From Geomonas edaphica (GTDB lineage Bacteria; Desulfobacterota; Desulfuromonadia; Geobacterales; Geobacteraceae), in contig NZ_SSYB01000001.1 of NCBI RefSeq assembly GCF_004917075.1, positions 434,001-498,000 on the forward strand: DNA of 64,000 nt. Direction: 5' to 3'. Below, piece by piece: positions 18,292-28,586 of this stretch. The notes under the pieces are model-generated. The model was not told the origin of the DNA. It ran no database searches and worked only from the letters and a program-made list of their open reading frames with translations. The translations under genes were made by a program, and so were the position numbers. Position 1 is the first letter of the stretch. Each line of letters begins with the position of its first letter.

Positions 18292-19107
18292 CTAGAATGC
18301 CTCGTGCTGCGGACTAACCAGGCACCTTATGAGGTTGAGGTAGATCCTGGTTAGCGTATCCGCTTCTTCCGTACAAATGGTATCCAGGTTGCCTGCGATG
18401 GCCTTCCAGTCGGCCGCTACGTAAAAGGCACGGCGGTACTCGGTGAGCGGCAGCACGTGTGTAAAATCCCCGGATATAGTGGACTCGCTGCTCAGTTCGG
18501 ATACGGTGCTGAAGAATGGGAAACACACGAAAACTTTGATCTCACCACGCTTTGCAAGCTCCCTGATTCTCAGGTCGTAAGGCGTCTCCAGCGGGAAAGC
18601 ATGCTCCATCATCTGCAGGAACTTCTCCATGCTGCGCTTGTTGATGAAGTAGGAGTTGGTGCCTGCGAATTCCCATGACCCGATGTCGAAAAAGGAGAGT
18701 GAGCCGCTGGCGGAAAGCTTTTGATAGCTTTCGTGCAGATATTTGAAGAGGTAGAGGTCCGGCGGCAGGAAGATGTCGGTCATCAGCAGATCCCACTCCT
18801 CATCCTGCTTCAGTTCGACGAACTTCTCAAGGACCCGGCCGATGTGGGGGTGCAGCACTGCGTCGTCTTCGACGATGTGGACATGCCGGCTGCTTCCCAG
18901 CTGACCCTTGATGATGCTCAGGTGACTAAGCGTGCATCCCAACACCCCCGAACCGGGAACGGCCTCGGGACCGTAGGTGATGGAACGGCCGTCGATGGCG
19001 GAGAAACGCTGGTAGCAGCCGGCAAGACCGCTCTCCTCCAACCGCTGCTCCAGGCTTTCTCTTCTTTGCACGTCGCGGTCAAGATTGATGTAGAAGCCGT
19101 TGTACAT
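18292..19107 (-). CDS. Glycosyltransferase family 25 (LPS-type) protein
   Basis: The 271-residue product opens with GFYINLDRDVQRRESLEQRL, the N-terminal signature of family 25 glycosyltransferases, and has SAIDGR, GCTLSHLSIIK and VHIVEDDAVLHP, which are the acceptor/metal-binding motifs of the family (EDD). Such enzymes add sugars, often galactose, to lipopolysaccharide or capsule. There is no surface-polysaccharide cluster around it, so it is an orphan glycosyltransferase. The C-terminal 60 residues (about 210-271) are not recognisable. Confidence 0.82.
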   Translation of the reverse strand: MYNGFYINLDRDVQRRESLEQRLEESGLAGCYQRFSAIDGRSITYGPEAVPGSGVLGCTLSHLSIIKGQLGSSRHVHIVEDDAVLHPHIGRVLEKFVELKQDEEWDLLMTDIFLPPDLYLFKYLHESYQKLSASGSLSFFDIGSWEFAGTNSYFINKRSMEKFLQMMEHAFPLETPYDLRIRELAKRGEIKVFVCFPFFSTVSELSSESTISGDFTHVLPLTEYRRAFYVAADWKAIAGNLDTICTEEADTLTRIYLNLIRCLVSPQHEAF

Positions 19108-19165
19108 ATTCCCGTCCCGTATCAGTTCATCCGAGGTAATGGTTCTCTATTCCCCTTGGTTAAAA

Positions 19166-19543
19166 TTACCGGCCGCACAGTACGGTCTTGATGGTGTCGT
19201 AGATTTCTCTCGCTTCGAAAGGTTTTTTCAGCACGCCCTTAGCGCCAACTTTCAGCACGGCCTGCGTGTCGCTGGCGCAGTCCGAGGCGCTGCTTGTCAG
19301 GACATTCGCACTCCGGTCGATGGCGAGGATCTCACGCGTGGCGTCGATGCCGTTTTTCTCAGGCATATACACGTCCATTATGGTGATGTGCGGTCGGTGG
19401 GTGAGGTATTGGCGCACCGCCTGTCTGCCATCTGTCGCCTCCCCAACCACGGTGAAACCTATCTTCTCAAGTGTCTCCCGCAGTGAGTCACGGAAAAAAG
19501 ACTCATCGTCAACGATAAGTATCCGTACGTCTTTCAAAGCCAT
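19166..19543 (-). CDS. Single-domain response regulator
   Basis: The product is a stand-alone receiver of 125 residues: VRILIVDDESFFRDSLRETLEK with the acidic pocket, the phospho-acceptor in ITIMDVYMPEKNG, the switch Ser/Thr in VLTSSASD, and the lysine in GVLKKPFEAREIY. No output domain is attached. The ATG at 19543 is preferred because GGAGG lies 8 nt upstream; a TTG eight codons further upstream is possible. The partner kinase is not adjacent. CheY-like roles are possible, but the partner cannot be named. Confidence 0.88.
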   Translation of the reverse strand: MALKDVRILIVDDESFFRDSLRETLEKIGFTVVGEATDGRQAVRQYLTHRPHITIMDVYMPEKNGIDATREILAIDRSANVLTSSASDCASDTQAVLKVGAKGVLKKPFEAREIYDTIKTVLCGR

Positions 19544-19844
19544 GGCATATGCCTCCGTTCGTGACAATTGAAAACCGCAATATGTATATGTGGGTTGGCT
19601 GGCCGGATCATAGCACCAGGGTTAATGTGGAACAACGAAAAAGTTCACAGGGAGGACTTCTATGACCAAGTGTCCTCCTGATGAAGAGCGCTTCCAGTCT
19701 ATGGACCGCTCATTGTGCCGCTATTTTAAGCGCGCCGCATAATGCGAGGTCAGCCTGCGCATCACGCCAAGTCATCCCGACCTAAGCACTCCTTTGCTCC
19801 CAAAACGTTCTTTTCTGCTATTTCACCAAGAACGGCACTCGTAC

Positions 19845-19953
19845 CGCCCCCTCCCTTTACGGTAGGGGGATGGGGGTGGGTGAAGCCGCAAACAGCAGAA
19901 ATGATAGCCTCTTCCCCCACCCCAGTACCCCCTCCCGCAAGGGGAGGGGGCGA
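19845..19953. repeat. Dispersed GC-rich palindromic repeat, family A
   Basis: CCCCCTCCC ... GGTAGGGGGATGGGGGTGGG, a core TGAAGCCGCAAACAGC, then CCCCCACCCC and CCCCTCCCGCAAGGGGAGGGG. The same arrangement and core (GTGGGTGAAGC-GCAA) occurs at 47829-47937, so it is a repeated element rather than chance GC richness. Confidence 0.75.
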
Positions 19954-20012
19954 CCCGAGGCACGAAATTGAGGTGTGCGCGTCTGCCCGTATACCGAAGT
20001 CTCGCATTCATC

Positions 20013-20028
20013 TGGCACAGCTCCTGCT
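20013..20028 (+). promoter_or_regulatory. Sigma-54-type promoter of nifV
   Basis: TGGCACAGCTCCTGCT has a perfect -24 element (TGGCAC) and GG-N10-GC spacing, about 95 bp before the nifV start. Confidence 0.7.
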
Positions 20029-20122
20029 CAAAGGCATGTTCAGGTTGCGGTTGACGCAGCTTCCGGGCAACGGCGCCCGTCACGCTTTGACAGGGGGCGC
20101 ATGTTCCCCGGAAGGAGGCGAC

Positions 20123-21265
20123 ATGGGTGAGGAAGTGAAGGTACGTATCGGCGACACTACCCTGCGCGACGGCGAGCAGACCGCGGGTGTTGTGTTCAGC
20201 GCACGCGAGAAGATTGCCATCGCCCGGCATCTGGACGCCATGGGGGTCCACGAACTGGAATGCGGCATTCCGGCGATGGGGGAAGAAGAAAGGGCGTCGA
20301 TCAGGGCGCTCGTAGACTTGGGGCTGTCGGCGCGGCTCATCACCTGGAACCGCGCGGTGATACCGGACATCGAGGCGAGCCTTGCCTGCGGTGTCGAAGC
20401 CGTCGACATCTCCCTCTCCGTTTCGGACATCATGATCCAGCACAAGATCAATAAAACGAGGGAGTGGGTGAAGGAGCAGTTGAAGCGGGCTCTCGATTTC
20501 GCCAAGGCGAAGGGGCTCTACGTCTGCGTGGGAGGAGAGGATGCAAGCCGCGCCGACGGTGATTTCCTGATTGAGCTTCTCTCCATCGCCCGTGCGCACG
20601 GCGCCGACCGTTTCCGCTTCTGCGACACCCTGGGCGTCCTGGAACCGTTCGGGATGTTCGAGAAGGTAGCGCGGCTCACCGCTGCTGTGCCGGAGCTTGA
20701 GATCGAGGTGCACACGCACAACGACCTTGGGCTCGCCACGGCGAATGCCCTGGCCGGGGTGAGGGGAGGGGCACGCAGCATCAGTACCACGGTGAACGGT
20801 CTCGGAGAGCGGGCGGGGAACGCGGCTCTTGAAGAGGTGGTGATGGCGCTCAAGGTGGCCTGCGGCATAGACGTCGGTATCGACACGAGACGCTTCCGTG
20901 GCGTCTCCCGGCTCGTCGGGCGCGCCTCGAACCGTGAGGTCCCGGCTTGGAAAGCGGTGGTGGGGGAGAAGGTGTTCGCGCACGAGTCCGGACTGCACGC
21001 GGACGGGGTTTTGAAGGATCCGCGTAACTACGAGCTCTTCGCACCGGAGGAGGTGGGGCTCACGCGGCACATCGTCGCCGGTAAACATTCCGGCACGAAC
21101 GGGATCGTCGAGAGTTACCGCCAGATCGGTATCCCCATTTCGAGGGAGGAGGCGCAGGAACTCATGGAAAAGGTGCGCAGCACCGCGCAGCGCATCAAGG
21201 GCCCCCTGGCCCCCCGGGACCTGTTGAAGCTGCACGAGGGTCGCGCCGTCTCGCTGGCGGCATAA
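20123..21265 (+). CDS. nifV: Homocitrate synthase
   Basis: The 380-residue enzyme condenses acetyl-CoA with 2-oxoglutarate to make R-homocitrate, the organic ligand of FeMo-co. The TIM-barrel opening motif VRIGDTTLRDGEQTAGVVF is at the N-terminus, and the metal-binding HTHNDLGLATANALAGV lies in the middle, followed by VNGLGERAGNAALEEV. The C-terminal part contains FAHESGLHADGVLKD. It is shorter than leucine-regulated isopropylmalate synthases, and the local nif context selects homocitrate synthase. The start at ATG 20123 follows GGAAGGAGG; longer starts at 19742 run through the repeat and were rejected. It has its own sigma-54-type promoter. Confidence 0.93.
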   Translation: MGEEVKVRIGDTTLRDGEQTAGVVFSAREKIAIARHLDAMGVHELECGIPAMGEEERASIRALVDLGLSARLITWNRAVIPDIEASLACGVEAVDISLSVSDIMIQHKINKTREWVKEQLKRALDFAKAKGLYVCVGGEDASRADGDFLIELLSIARAHGADRFRFCDTLGVLEPFGMFEKVARLTAAVPELEIEVHTHNDLGLATANALAGVRGGARSISTTVNGLGERAGNAALEEVVMALKVACGIDVGIDTRRFRGVSRLVGRASNREVPAWKAVVGEKVFAHESGLHADGVLKDPRNYELFAPEEVGLTRHIVAGKHSGTNGIVESYRQIGIPISREEAQELMEKVRSTAQRIKGPLAPRDLLKLHEGRAVSLAA

Positions 21266-21503
21266 CTGCTTGATTGATCTGAACAAGGCAACTCCGCCCC
21301 TGTCCCCCCTTTGCGGGAAGCGCGCTACGGGGGGCAGGCTTCCCCTTCGTAAAGAGGGGGAAGCTAGGGATCGTGTAGCACTTCGTAGTGAGCAGCCACA
21401 GAAGTCCCAAAAGTCGCCAATGAAGGGTGCACAATAGTTAGGCAGCTGCCCCGGTATACAACTTCGAAGGCGGCAGAAGAAGCACACGCAATCGGCAAAA
21501 CCC

Positions 21504-21523
21504 TGTAACAGCTACATGTTACA
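21504..21523. promoter_or_regulatory. Inverted repeat abutting the nifH promoter
   Basis: TGTAAC and GTTACA are separated by 8 nt and end only three bases before the -24 element. It does not fit the classical NifA site (TGT-N10-ACA), and such closeness is unusual for an enhancer site, so an operator is equally possible. Confidence 0.45.
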
Positions 21524-21526
21524 ACT

Positions 21527-21542
21527 TGGCACGGTAGCTGCT
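21527..21542 (+). promoter_or_regulatory. Sigma-54-type promoter of nifHDK
   Basis: TGGCACGGTAGCTGCT has a perfect TGGCAC and GG-N10-GC. Transcription would start near 21553, giving a leader of about 250 nt. Confidence 0.8.
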
Positions 21543-21567
21543 AATAGTAAGACAACAACCGAATAAA

Positions 21568-21641
21568 GGATACGACGTCGTATCCCGTCGAGAGTTTTGG
21601 CAAAGGCGCCCACGTTAGCAGTAACGGAGCGCCTTTTTTTT
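21568..21641 (+). promoter_or_regulatory. nifH leader: two stem-loops plus intrinsic terminator (candidate ANTAR antitermination element)
   Basis: The first stem pairs GGATAC (21568-21573) with GTATCC (21580-21585) around the six-base loop GACGTC. A second short stem, GGC/GCC (21599-21601 with 21608-21610), holds the six-base loop AAAGGC, with A at position 1 and G at position 4 as in targets of ANTAR-domain antiterminators. The loop and 3' arm of this second stem are part of the 5' arm of a strong terminator (AAAGGCGC 21602-21609 with GCGCCTTT 21629-21636, then T-run), so the two folds exclude each other. GnfR, an ANTAR-type RNA-binding regulator, is known to control nif genes by antitermination in Geobacter sulfurreducens; its action here is inferred. 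Confidence 0.6.
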
Positions 21642-21758
21642 ATTTAGGGCCCCCGCAAATCAAACGAGCCCCGCATCGCAGCCCGCCCCGAACAGGAGCA
21701 TGCCAGGTGCCAGGTTTGCCGGATAGGCCGGCGACGGTGACTAAGCGCTCCAGCCTGA

Positions 21759-22670
<912 letters not shown>

Positions 22671-22676
22671 TTCGGG

Positions 22677-22700
22677 AAGGGGCGGCCGGCGCCGCCCCTT
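22677..22700 (+). other. nifH-nifD intergenic stem-loop
   Basis: AAGGGGCGG pairs with CCGCCCCTT around a six-base loop (CCGGCG), with no T-run after it. Such hairpins commonly raise nifH mRNA level relative to nifDK by protecting or attenuating the transcript; here that is inference. Confidence 0.6.
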
Positions 22701-22714
22701 AAAAGGAGCCAGAT

Positions 22715-24157
22715 ATGTCTAAGGAAACAAAGAAGAAGGTAGACTGTATCACCATGGAGTCGACGCAGGCGATGATCGACGCCGCCATGGAGATCTATCC
22801 CGATAAAGCGAAGAAGAAGAGGGCGCCGCATCTCGCCCCGAACGCGGGGGAGGGGGCCTGCGTCAAGAGCAACCGCAAGACCGTCCCCGGCATCATGAGC
22901 GCCCGTGGTTGCGCCTATGCCGGTGCCAAAGGGGTTGTCTGGGGTCCGATCCGCGACATGGTGCACGTCTCCCACGGTCCGGTCGGCTGCGGCTGGTACT
23001 CCTGGGGCACGCGCAGAAACCTCGTCACCGGCGTGAACGGCGTCTCCCAGTTCGCCATGCAGTTCACCTCGGACTTCCAGGAGAAAGACATCGTCTACGG
23101 CGGCGACAAGAAGCTCAGGACCCTTCTCGAGGAAGCCCACGAGCTCTTCCCGCTCGCCAAGGGGATCTCGGTGCTCTCCGAGTGCCCGGTAGGCCTCATC
23201 GGTGACGACATCAACTCGGTGGCGAAGACTGCCTCGAAGGATCTCGACATCCCGGTCATCCCCTGCAACTGCGAGGGGTTCCGCGGCGTGTCCCAGTCGC
23301 TTGGCCACCACATCTCCAACGACACCATCCGCGACCACATCATCGGCACCCGTGAGTTCCGCGAGCCGGCGAGCCCGTACGACATCGCCCTGATCGGCGA
23401 CTACAACATCGGCGGCGACGTCTGGAGCGTTAAACCTCTGCTTGAGGAAATAGGGCTCAACGTCAAGGCGGTGTGGACTGGTGACGGCGAACTCGAAAAG
23501 ATCGCGGCGACCCACACGGTGAAGCTGAACCTGATCCACTGCTACCGCTCCATGAACTACATGTGCCGCGTCATGGAAGAGAAGTACGGCATCCCCTGGG
23601 TCGAGTTCAACTTCTTCGGCCCGACCAAGATCCGCGAGAGCCTGAGAAAGATCGCCGAGTACTTCGACGACTACATCAAGGAGAGGGTGGAGGCGGTCAT
23701 CGCCAAGTACGACCCGATCATGCAGGCGGTCATCGACGAGTATCGGCCGCGCTTGGAAGGTAAGACGGTAATGCTCTACGTCGGCGGCCTGCGCCCCCGT
23801 CACACCGTGAACGCCTACGCGGACCTTGGCATGACCGTGGTCGGTTCCGGTTACGAGTTCGCCCACGGCGACGACTACGAGAGGACCTCCCCCGAGATGC
23901 CCGAGGCGACCGTCATCTACGACGACGCCTCCGAACACGAGCTCGAGCAGTTCGTAAACGAGCTGCGCCCCGACCTGGTCGGCTCCGGGATCAAGGAGAA
24001 ATACCTGTTCCAGAAAATGGGGATCCCGTTCCGGCAGATGCACTCCTGGGATTACTCCGGTCCTTACCACGCCTACAACGGTTTCCCGATCTTCGCCCGC
24101 GACATCGACATGGCGGTGAACAGCCCGACATGGAAACTCGTGAACGCACCCTTCTAG
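22715..24157 (+). CDS. nifD: Nitrogenase MoFe protein alpha chain
   Basis: The 480-residue alpha subunit carries half of the P-cluster and the FeMo-co site. P-cluster cysteines are visible in [29 protein letters not shown] and [13 protein letters not shown]. The FeMo-co cysteine is in the YRSMNYMCR region (near residue 280) and the FeMo-co histidine is in [13 protein letters not shown] near the C-terminus. These features and the length identify the molybdenum enzyme; a vanadium or iron-only alpha chain would be accompanied by a delta subunit gene, and none is here. It is co-transcribed with nifH and nifK. Confidence 0.97.
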   Translation: MSKETKKKVDCITMESTQAMIDAAMEIYPDKAKKKRAPHLAPNAGEGACVKSNRKTVPGIMSARGCAYAGAKGVVWGPIRDMVHVSHGPVGCGWYSWGTRRNLVTGVNGVSQFAMQFTSDFQEKDIVYGGDKKLRTLLEEAHELFPLAKGISVLSECPVGLIGDDINSVAKTASKDLDIPVIPCNCEGFRGVSQSLGHHISNDTIRDHIIGTREFREPASPYDIALIGDYNIGGDVWSVKPLLEEIGLNVKAVWTGDGELEKIAATHTVKLNLIHCYRSMNYMCRVMEEKYGIPWVEFNFFGPTKIRESLRKIAEYFDDYIKERVEAVIAKYDPIMQAVIDEYRPRLEGKTVMLYVGGLRPRHTVNAYADLGMTVVGSGYEFAHGDDYERTSPEMPEATVIYDDASEHELEQFVNELRPDLVGSGIKEKYLFQKMGIPFRQMHSWDYSGPYHAYNGFPIFARDIDMAVNSPTWKLVNAPF

Positions 24158-24217
24158 AACACAAACCAGACCTACCGCCGTGTGACGGATTAGTCTCCGG
24201 CCGAAAGGAGCAATACT

Positions 24218-25681
24218 ATGACTGCAGAAGCTGCCGTGAAATACGTCACCGAGATACCCGAAGAGGAAGTGAGCCGGGTTTCCGAGTGGATCAATAGCGA
24301 GGAGTACAAGGAGAAGAACTTCGCCCGCCAGGCGCTGGTGATCAACCCGGCCCACGCCTGTCAACCGCTGGGTGCGGAGCTCGCCGCGCACGGTTTCGAG
24401 GGGACGCTCCCCTTCGTGCACGGCTCCCAGGGATGCGCCTCCTACTACCGTTCCACCTTCAACCGTCACTTCCGCGAGCCGGCGCCGGCCGTGTCAGATT
24501 CCATGACCGAGGACGGCGCGGTGTTCGGGGGACAGAACAACCTGCACGAAGGGCTGGAAAACGCCTACACCATCTACAAGCCTAAGATGATGGCGATCTT
24601 CACCTCGTGCATGCCGGAGGTCATCGGCGACGACCTGACCGCGTTCATCAAGAACGCGAGGAACAAGGGAATCGTGCCGCAGGACTACCCGCTCCCCTAT
24701 GCCAACACCCCGAGTTTCAACGGCTCGCACGTTCACGGCTACGACGCGATGCTCCTCTCCATTCTGCAGACCCTCACCGAGGGGAAGAAGATCGAGGGGC
24801 GCTGCACCGGTAAGTTGAACCTCATTGCCGGGTTCGACGCCAACACCGGCAACTACCGCGAGTACAAGAGGATCCTGAAGGAGATCGGCATCCCGTACAC
24901 GCTGCTTGCCGACATCTCCGAATCCTTCGATTCCCCGCTCGACGGCACCTACCGCGCCTATCCGGGCGGCACGCCGCTCGAGGATGCGGCCGATTCCATC
25001 AACGGGAAGGTGACCCTTACCGTCGCTCCCTACGCGAGCGCCAAGACCTTCAACTGGATCAAGGACAACTTCTCCGGGAAGCACATCTCCATGCCGACCC
25101 CGTTCGGCGTTGAAAAGACCGACCAGCTCCTGATGACCCTCGCAAAGGAATTCGGCAAGCCGATCCCCGAATCCCTGAAGGCGGAGAGGGGGCGCGCCGT
25201 CGACGCCATGACCGACGCGCACCAGTACATCCACGGCAAGAAGTTCGCCCTCTACGGCGACCCCGACTACCTGATAGGGTACGTCACCTTCCTTCTGGAG
25301 ATGGGTGCGCGTCCGTACCACATCCTCTGCAGCAAGGGGACTAAGAAGCTCGAGAAAGAGCTGCAGGCGCTCCTCGACGGCTCTCCCTACGGCGCCGGGT
25401 GCAAGATCTACATCAACAAGGACCTCTGGCATATGCGGAGCCTCCTCATGACCGATCCGGTCGACGCCGTCATCGGCGATACCCACGGCAAGTTCATGGC
25501 CCGCGACGCCAAGGTGCCGCTGTTCCGCTTCGGCTTCCCGATCTTTGATCGCGTGAACCTGCACCGCATGCCGCTCATCGGTTACCAGGGCGCCATCAAC
25601 ATGCTCACCACCATCTGCAACAAGTTCATCGACATCCGTGACGAGACCTGCGACGACCGCAACTTCGAGATGATGAGGTAA
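24218..25681 (+). CDS. nifK: Nitrogenase MoFe protein beta chain
   Basis: The 487-residue beta subunit completes the P-cluster with NifD. The cysteine motifs are seen in INPAHACQPLGAELAAHGFE, FVHGSQGCASYYRSTFNRHF and FTSCMPEVIGDDLTAFI. The FNGSHVHGYDAML segment is typical of NifK. It starts at ATG 24218 after GGAGC, 60 bp after nifD. The size is slightly below the proteobacterial norm (about 520), with a short N-terminus, a form seen in anaerobes. Confidence 0.97.
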   Translation: MTAEAAVKYVTEIPEEEVSRVSEWINSEEYKEKNFARQALVINPAHACQPLGAELAAHGFEGTLPFVHGSQGCASYYRSTFNRHFREPAPAVSDSMTEDGAVFGGQNNLHEGLENAYTIYKPKMMAIFTSCMPEVIGDDLTAFIKNARNKGIVPQDYPLPYANTPSFNGSHVHGYDAMLLSILQTLTEGKKIEGRCTGKLNLIAGFDANTGNYREYKRILKEIGIPYTLLADISESFDSPLDGTYRAYPGGTPLEDAADSINGKVTLTVAPYASAKTFNWIKDNFSGKHISMPTPFGVEKTDQLLMTLAKEFGKPIPESLKAERGRAVDAMTDAHQYIHGKKFALYGDPDYLIGYVTFLLEMGARPYHILCSKGTKKLEKELQALLDGSPYGAGCKIYINKDLWHMRSLLMTDPVDAVIGDTHGKFMARDAKVPLFRFGFPIFDRVNLHRMPLIGYQGAINMLTTICNKFIDIRDETCDDRNFEMMR

Positions 25682-25690
25682 CCCGGTATC

Positions 25691-25759
25691 TCCCCCGGCC
25701 CCCTCCCTTCAGAGGCCTGTGACGTAACGCCTCGGTCTAGGAAGGTGGGGCCGGGGGGA
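25691..25759. repeat. Long GC-rich palindrome between nifK and nifEN
   Basis: TCCCCCGGCCCC (25691-25702) is complementary to the GGGGCCGGGGGGA end (25747-25759), with inner arms GAGGC/GCCTC. It is another intergenic palindromic element; no T-run follows, so read-through from nifK to nifEN is likely. Confidence 0.6.
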
Positions 25760-25824
25760 TTTGCCTTGGTTGGACCCACAGCCAGCCCCGCCCATCTCAA
25801 ACCGCACACAAAAAGGAGGCTCCA

Positions 25825-28581
25825 ATGGCGAAGCCGGATTGGTACGACACGACAGATTGCGAGACACACGACGCCGGTGCTCCCAAGTTCTGCAAGAAAT
25901 CCGAACCGGGCGAAGGGACCGAGCGCAGCTGCGCCTACGACGGTGCGCGCGTCGTCCTCATGCCCATAACTGACGTCATTCACCTAGTGCACGGCCCCAT
26001 CGCCTGCGCCGGAAACTCCTGGGACAACCGCGGCGCGCGTTCCTCCGACTCCCAGATCTACCGCCGCGGCTTCACCACCGAGATGCTGCAAAACGACGTG
26101 ATCTTCGGCGGCGAGAAGAAGCTCTACCGCGCCATCCAGGAACTCGCGGCGCGCTACCCCGAGGCGAAGGCCATCTTCGTCTACGCAACCTGCGTCACCT
26201 CCATGACCGGCGACGACATCGAAGCGGTCTGCAAGGCGGCCCGCGACAAGGTGAGCGTACCGGTGATCCCGGTTAACACCCCCGGCTTCATCGGCGACAA
26301 GAACATCGGCAACCGCCTCGCGGGGGAGACCCTCTTCAAATTCGTGATCGGCACCGCCGAGCCCGAGTACACCACCGACTACGACATCAACCTGATCGGC
26401 GAGTACAACATCGCAGGCGACCTGTGGGGGATGCTGCCGCTCTTCGACCGGCTCGGCATTCGTGTCCTTTCCTGCATCAGCGGCGACGCCAAATTCGAGG
26501 ACCTGCGCTACGCACACCGAGCGAAGCTGAACATCATCGTCTGCTCGAAGAGTCTCACCAACCTCGCCAAGAAGATGCAGAAGAATTACGGCATCCCGTA
26601 CCTGGAGGAATCCTTCTACGGCATGACCGACGTGGCGAAGGCGCTGCGCGACATCGCCCGTGAGCTGGACGACCAAGTGAACGGCCTGGAGAAGCGGGTT
26701 ATGCAGGAGCGGGTCGAGGCGCTTATCGCCGAGTGCGAGGAGGCCTGCCGCGCTGAATTGGCGCCCTACCGCGAGCGGCTCGTCGGGAAGAGGGCGGTTC
26801 TCTTCACCGGCGGCGTCAAGACATGGTCCATGGTTAACGCGCTGGCCGAGCTTGGCGTCGACATCCTCGCCGCCGGTACTCAAAACTCCACGCTTGAGGA
26901 CTTCTACCGCATGAAGGCGCTCATGCACGAGGACGCTTCCATCATCGCGGACACCAGCACGGCCGGTCTTTTATCCGTTATGTACGACAAGCTTCCCGAT
27001 CTGATCGTTGCCGGAGGGAAGACAAAATACCTGGCCCTCAAGACCAAAACGCCCTTTCTGGATATCAACCACGGCCGCAGCCACCCCTACGCCGGTTATT
27101 CAGGCATGGTCACCTTCGCAAAGCAGCTCGACCTGACCGTGAACAACCCGATCTGGACCGCTCTGAACGCGAAGGCGCCGTGGGAGAAGGACGCCGCCTC
27201 GCTGGAAAAGGATCTCGCGTTCGCCGCGGGACACGCAGAGCGCCTTGCCGCCCTCGACATGAAAGCTTCCCGTGTGAAAGTCCCGACGAAGCACGCGACG
27301 GTGAACCCGCAGAAGAACTCTCCGGCGCTCGGCGCCACGCTCGCGTACCTCGGTATCGACGGGATGCTGGGACTTTTGCACGGCGCCCAGGGGTGCTCAA
27401 CCTTCATAAGGCTGCAGCTCTCGCGTCACTTCAAGGAGTCCATCGCTCTCAACTCGACCAGCATGAGCGAGGAAGCCGCCATCTTCGGCGGGTGGGAGAA
27501 CCTGAAGCTCGGGCTGAACCGCGTCATGGAGAAGTTCAAGCCGGCGGTGGTCGGCGTGATGACCACCGGTCTTACAGAGACCATGGGGGACGACGTGCGT
27601 AGCGCGATCGTGAAGTTCCGCGAGGCGCATCCCGAGCACGATCAGATCCCGGTGATCCACGCATCCACCCCGGACTACTGCGGCTCCATGCAGGAGGGAT
27701 ATGCCGCCGCGGTCGAGGCGATTCTCGCCACCATCCCGGAAGGGGATATCCCAGTACCTGGACAGGTAAGTATCCTGCCTGGGTGTCATTTGACACCGGC
27801 GGAAGTGGAGGAAATCGCGGAGTTGTGCCAGTCTTTCGGGCTCGACCCGATCGTCGTACCCGACATCTCCAACGCGTTGGACGGACACATCGACGCGACG
27901 GTCTCCGCCCTGTCCGTAGGGGGGATAGCCGTGGAACGGATCAAGGCTGCGGGTAGAAGCCAGGCGACGCTCTATTTTGGAGATTCGCTGGCCGATGCCG
28001 CCGCAGTTCTGAAGGACAAGTACGGCATCCCGAGTTACGGCTTCACCTCGATCACGGGACTCGCCGAGTCCGACCTCCTGATGGCGACGCTTGCCAAGGT
28101 TTCCGGGCGTCCCGTTCCCGAGAAGCTCAGGCGCTGGAGGAGCCGTCTCATGGACGCCATGGTCGACTGCCATTACCAGTTCGGGCAGAAGAAGATCGCT
28201 CTGGCGCTGGAGGCCGACCACCTGAAGGGGATGACCACTTTCCTCGCAAGCCTTGGCTGCGACATCCAGGTGGCCATCGCCGCGACAAGGACGCGGGGGC
28301 TTGACCAGTTGCCGGTGGAGCATCTCTTCGTGGGAGATCTGGAAGATCTGGAAAAGAGTGCTGCCGGTGCAGACCTCCTGGTGGCGAACTCGAACGGCAG
28401 GCAGGCCGCGAAGAAGCTGGGCATAGGGGCGCACCTGAGGACAGGGATGCCGGTGTTCGACCGGCTCGGCTCGCATCACAAGATGTGGGTGGGCTACCAG
28501 GGAACGCTGAACCTCATCTTCGAGGTTGCCAACATCTTCCAGGCAAATGCGAAAGAAGCGCAGAAGCTGGCGCACAACTAA
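25825..28581 (+). CDS. nifEN: NifEN fusion, FeMo-cofactor assembly scaffold
   Basis: The 918-residue protein joins NifE (about 1-455) and NifN (about 460-918) in one chain. NifE signatures include TDVIHLVHGPIACAGNSWDNRG and FVYATCVTSMTGDDIEAV. The NifN half starts after VKVPTKHATVNPQKNSPALGA, with LLHGAQGCSTFIRLQLSRHFKE and TTGLTETMGDDV. The complex receives the NifB cluster and completes it with Mo and homocitrate before transfer to apo-NifDK. The reading frame is continuous through the junction. Fused nifEN genes are known in some bacteria, including Geobacter and relatives. The start follows AAAGGAGG. Confidence 0.95.
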   Translation: MAKPDWYDTTDCETHDAGAPKFCKKSEPGEGTERSCAYDGARVVLMPITDVIHLVHGPIACAGNSWDNRGARSSDSQIYRRGFTTEMLQNDVIFGGEKKLYRAIQELAARYPEAKAIFVYATCVTSMTGDDIEAVCKAARDKVSVPVIPVNTPGFIGDKNIGNRLAGETLFKFVIGTAEPEYTTDYDINLIGEYNIAGDLWGMLPLFDRLGIRVLSCISGDAKFEDLRYAHRAKLNIIVCSKSLTNLAKKMQKNYGIPYLEESFYGMTDVAKALRDIARELDDQVNGLEKRVMQERVEALIAECEEACRAELAPYRERLVGKRAVLFTGGVKTWSMVNALAELGVDILAAGTQNSTLEDFYRMKALMHEDASIIADTSTAGLLSVMYDKLPDLIVAGGKTKYLALKTKTPFLDINHGRSHPYAGYSGMVTFAKQLDLTVNNPIWTALNAKAPWEKDAASLEKDLAFAAGHAERLAALDMKASRVKVPTKHATVNPQKNSPALGATLAYLGIDGMLGLLHGAQGCSTFIRLQLSRHFKESIALNSTSMSEEAAIFGGWENLKLGLNRVMEKFKPAVVGVMTTGLTETMGDDVRSAIVKFREAHPEHDQIPVIHASTPDYCGSMQEGYAAAVEAILATIPEGDIPVPGQVSILPGCHLTPAEVEEIAELCQSFGLDPIVVPDISNALDGHIDATVSALSVGGIAVERIKAAGRSQATLYFGDSLADAAAVLKDKYGIPSYGFTSITGLAESDLLMATLAKVSGRPVPEKLRRWRSRLMDAMVDCHYQFGQKKIALALEADHLKGMTTFLASLGCDIQVAIAATRTRGLDQLPVEHLFVGDLEDLEKSAAGADLLVANSNGRQAAKKLGIGAHLRTGMPVFDRLGSHHKMWVGYQGTLNLIFEVANIFQANAKEAQKLAHN

Positions 28582-28586
28582 AACAG

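Larger units (their letters stand above)
19568..20122. other. 555-nt intergenic region ahead of nifV
   Basis: It contains a GC-rich dispersed repeat (19845-19953), a sigma-54-type promoter (20013-20028) and a leader of about 80 nt with a stem pairing GCGCCC and GGGGCGC. No gene is supported; open frames here result from the repeat composition. Confidence 0.6.

Noticed and set aside
22677-22700. An ANTAR-type hexaloop in the nifH-nifD hairpin
   Set aside because: The loop has six bases (CCGGCG) but neither A at position 1 nor a following terminator, so it does not fit the rule met by the leaders of nifB and nifH.
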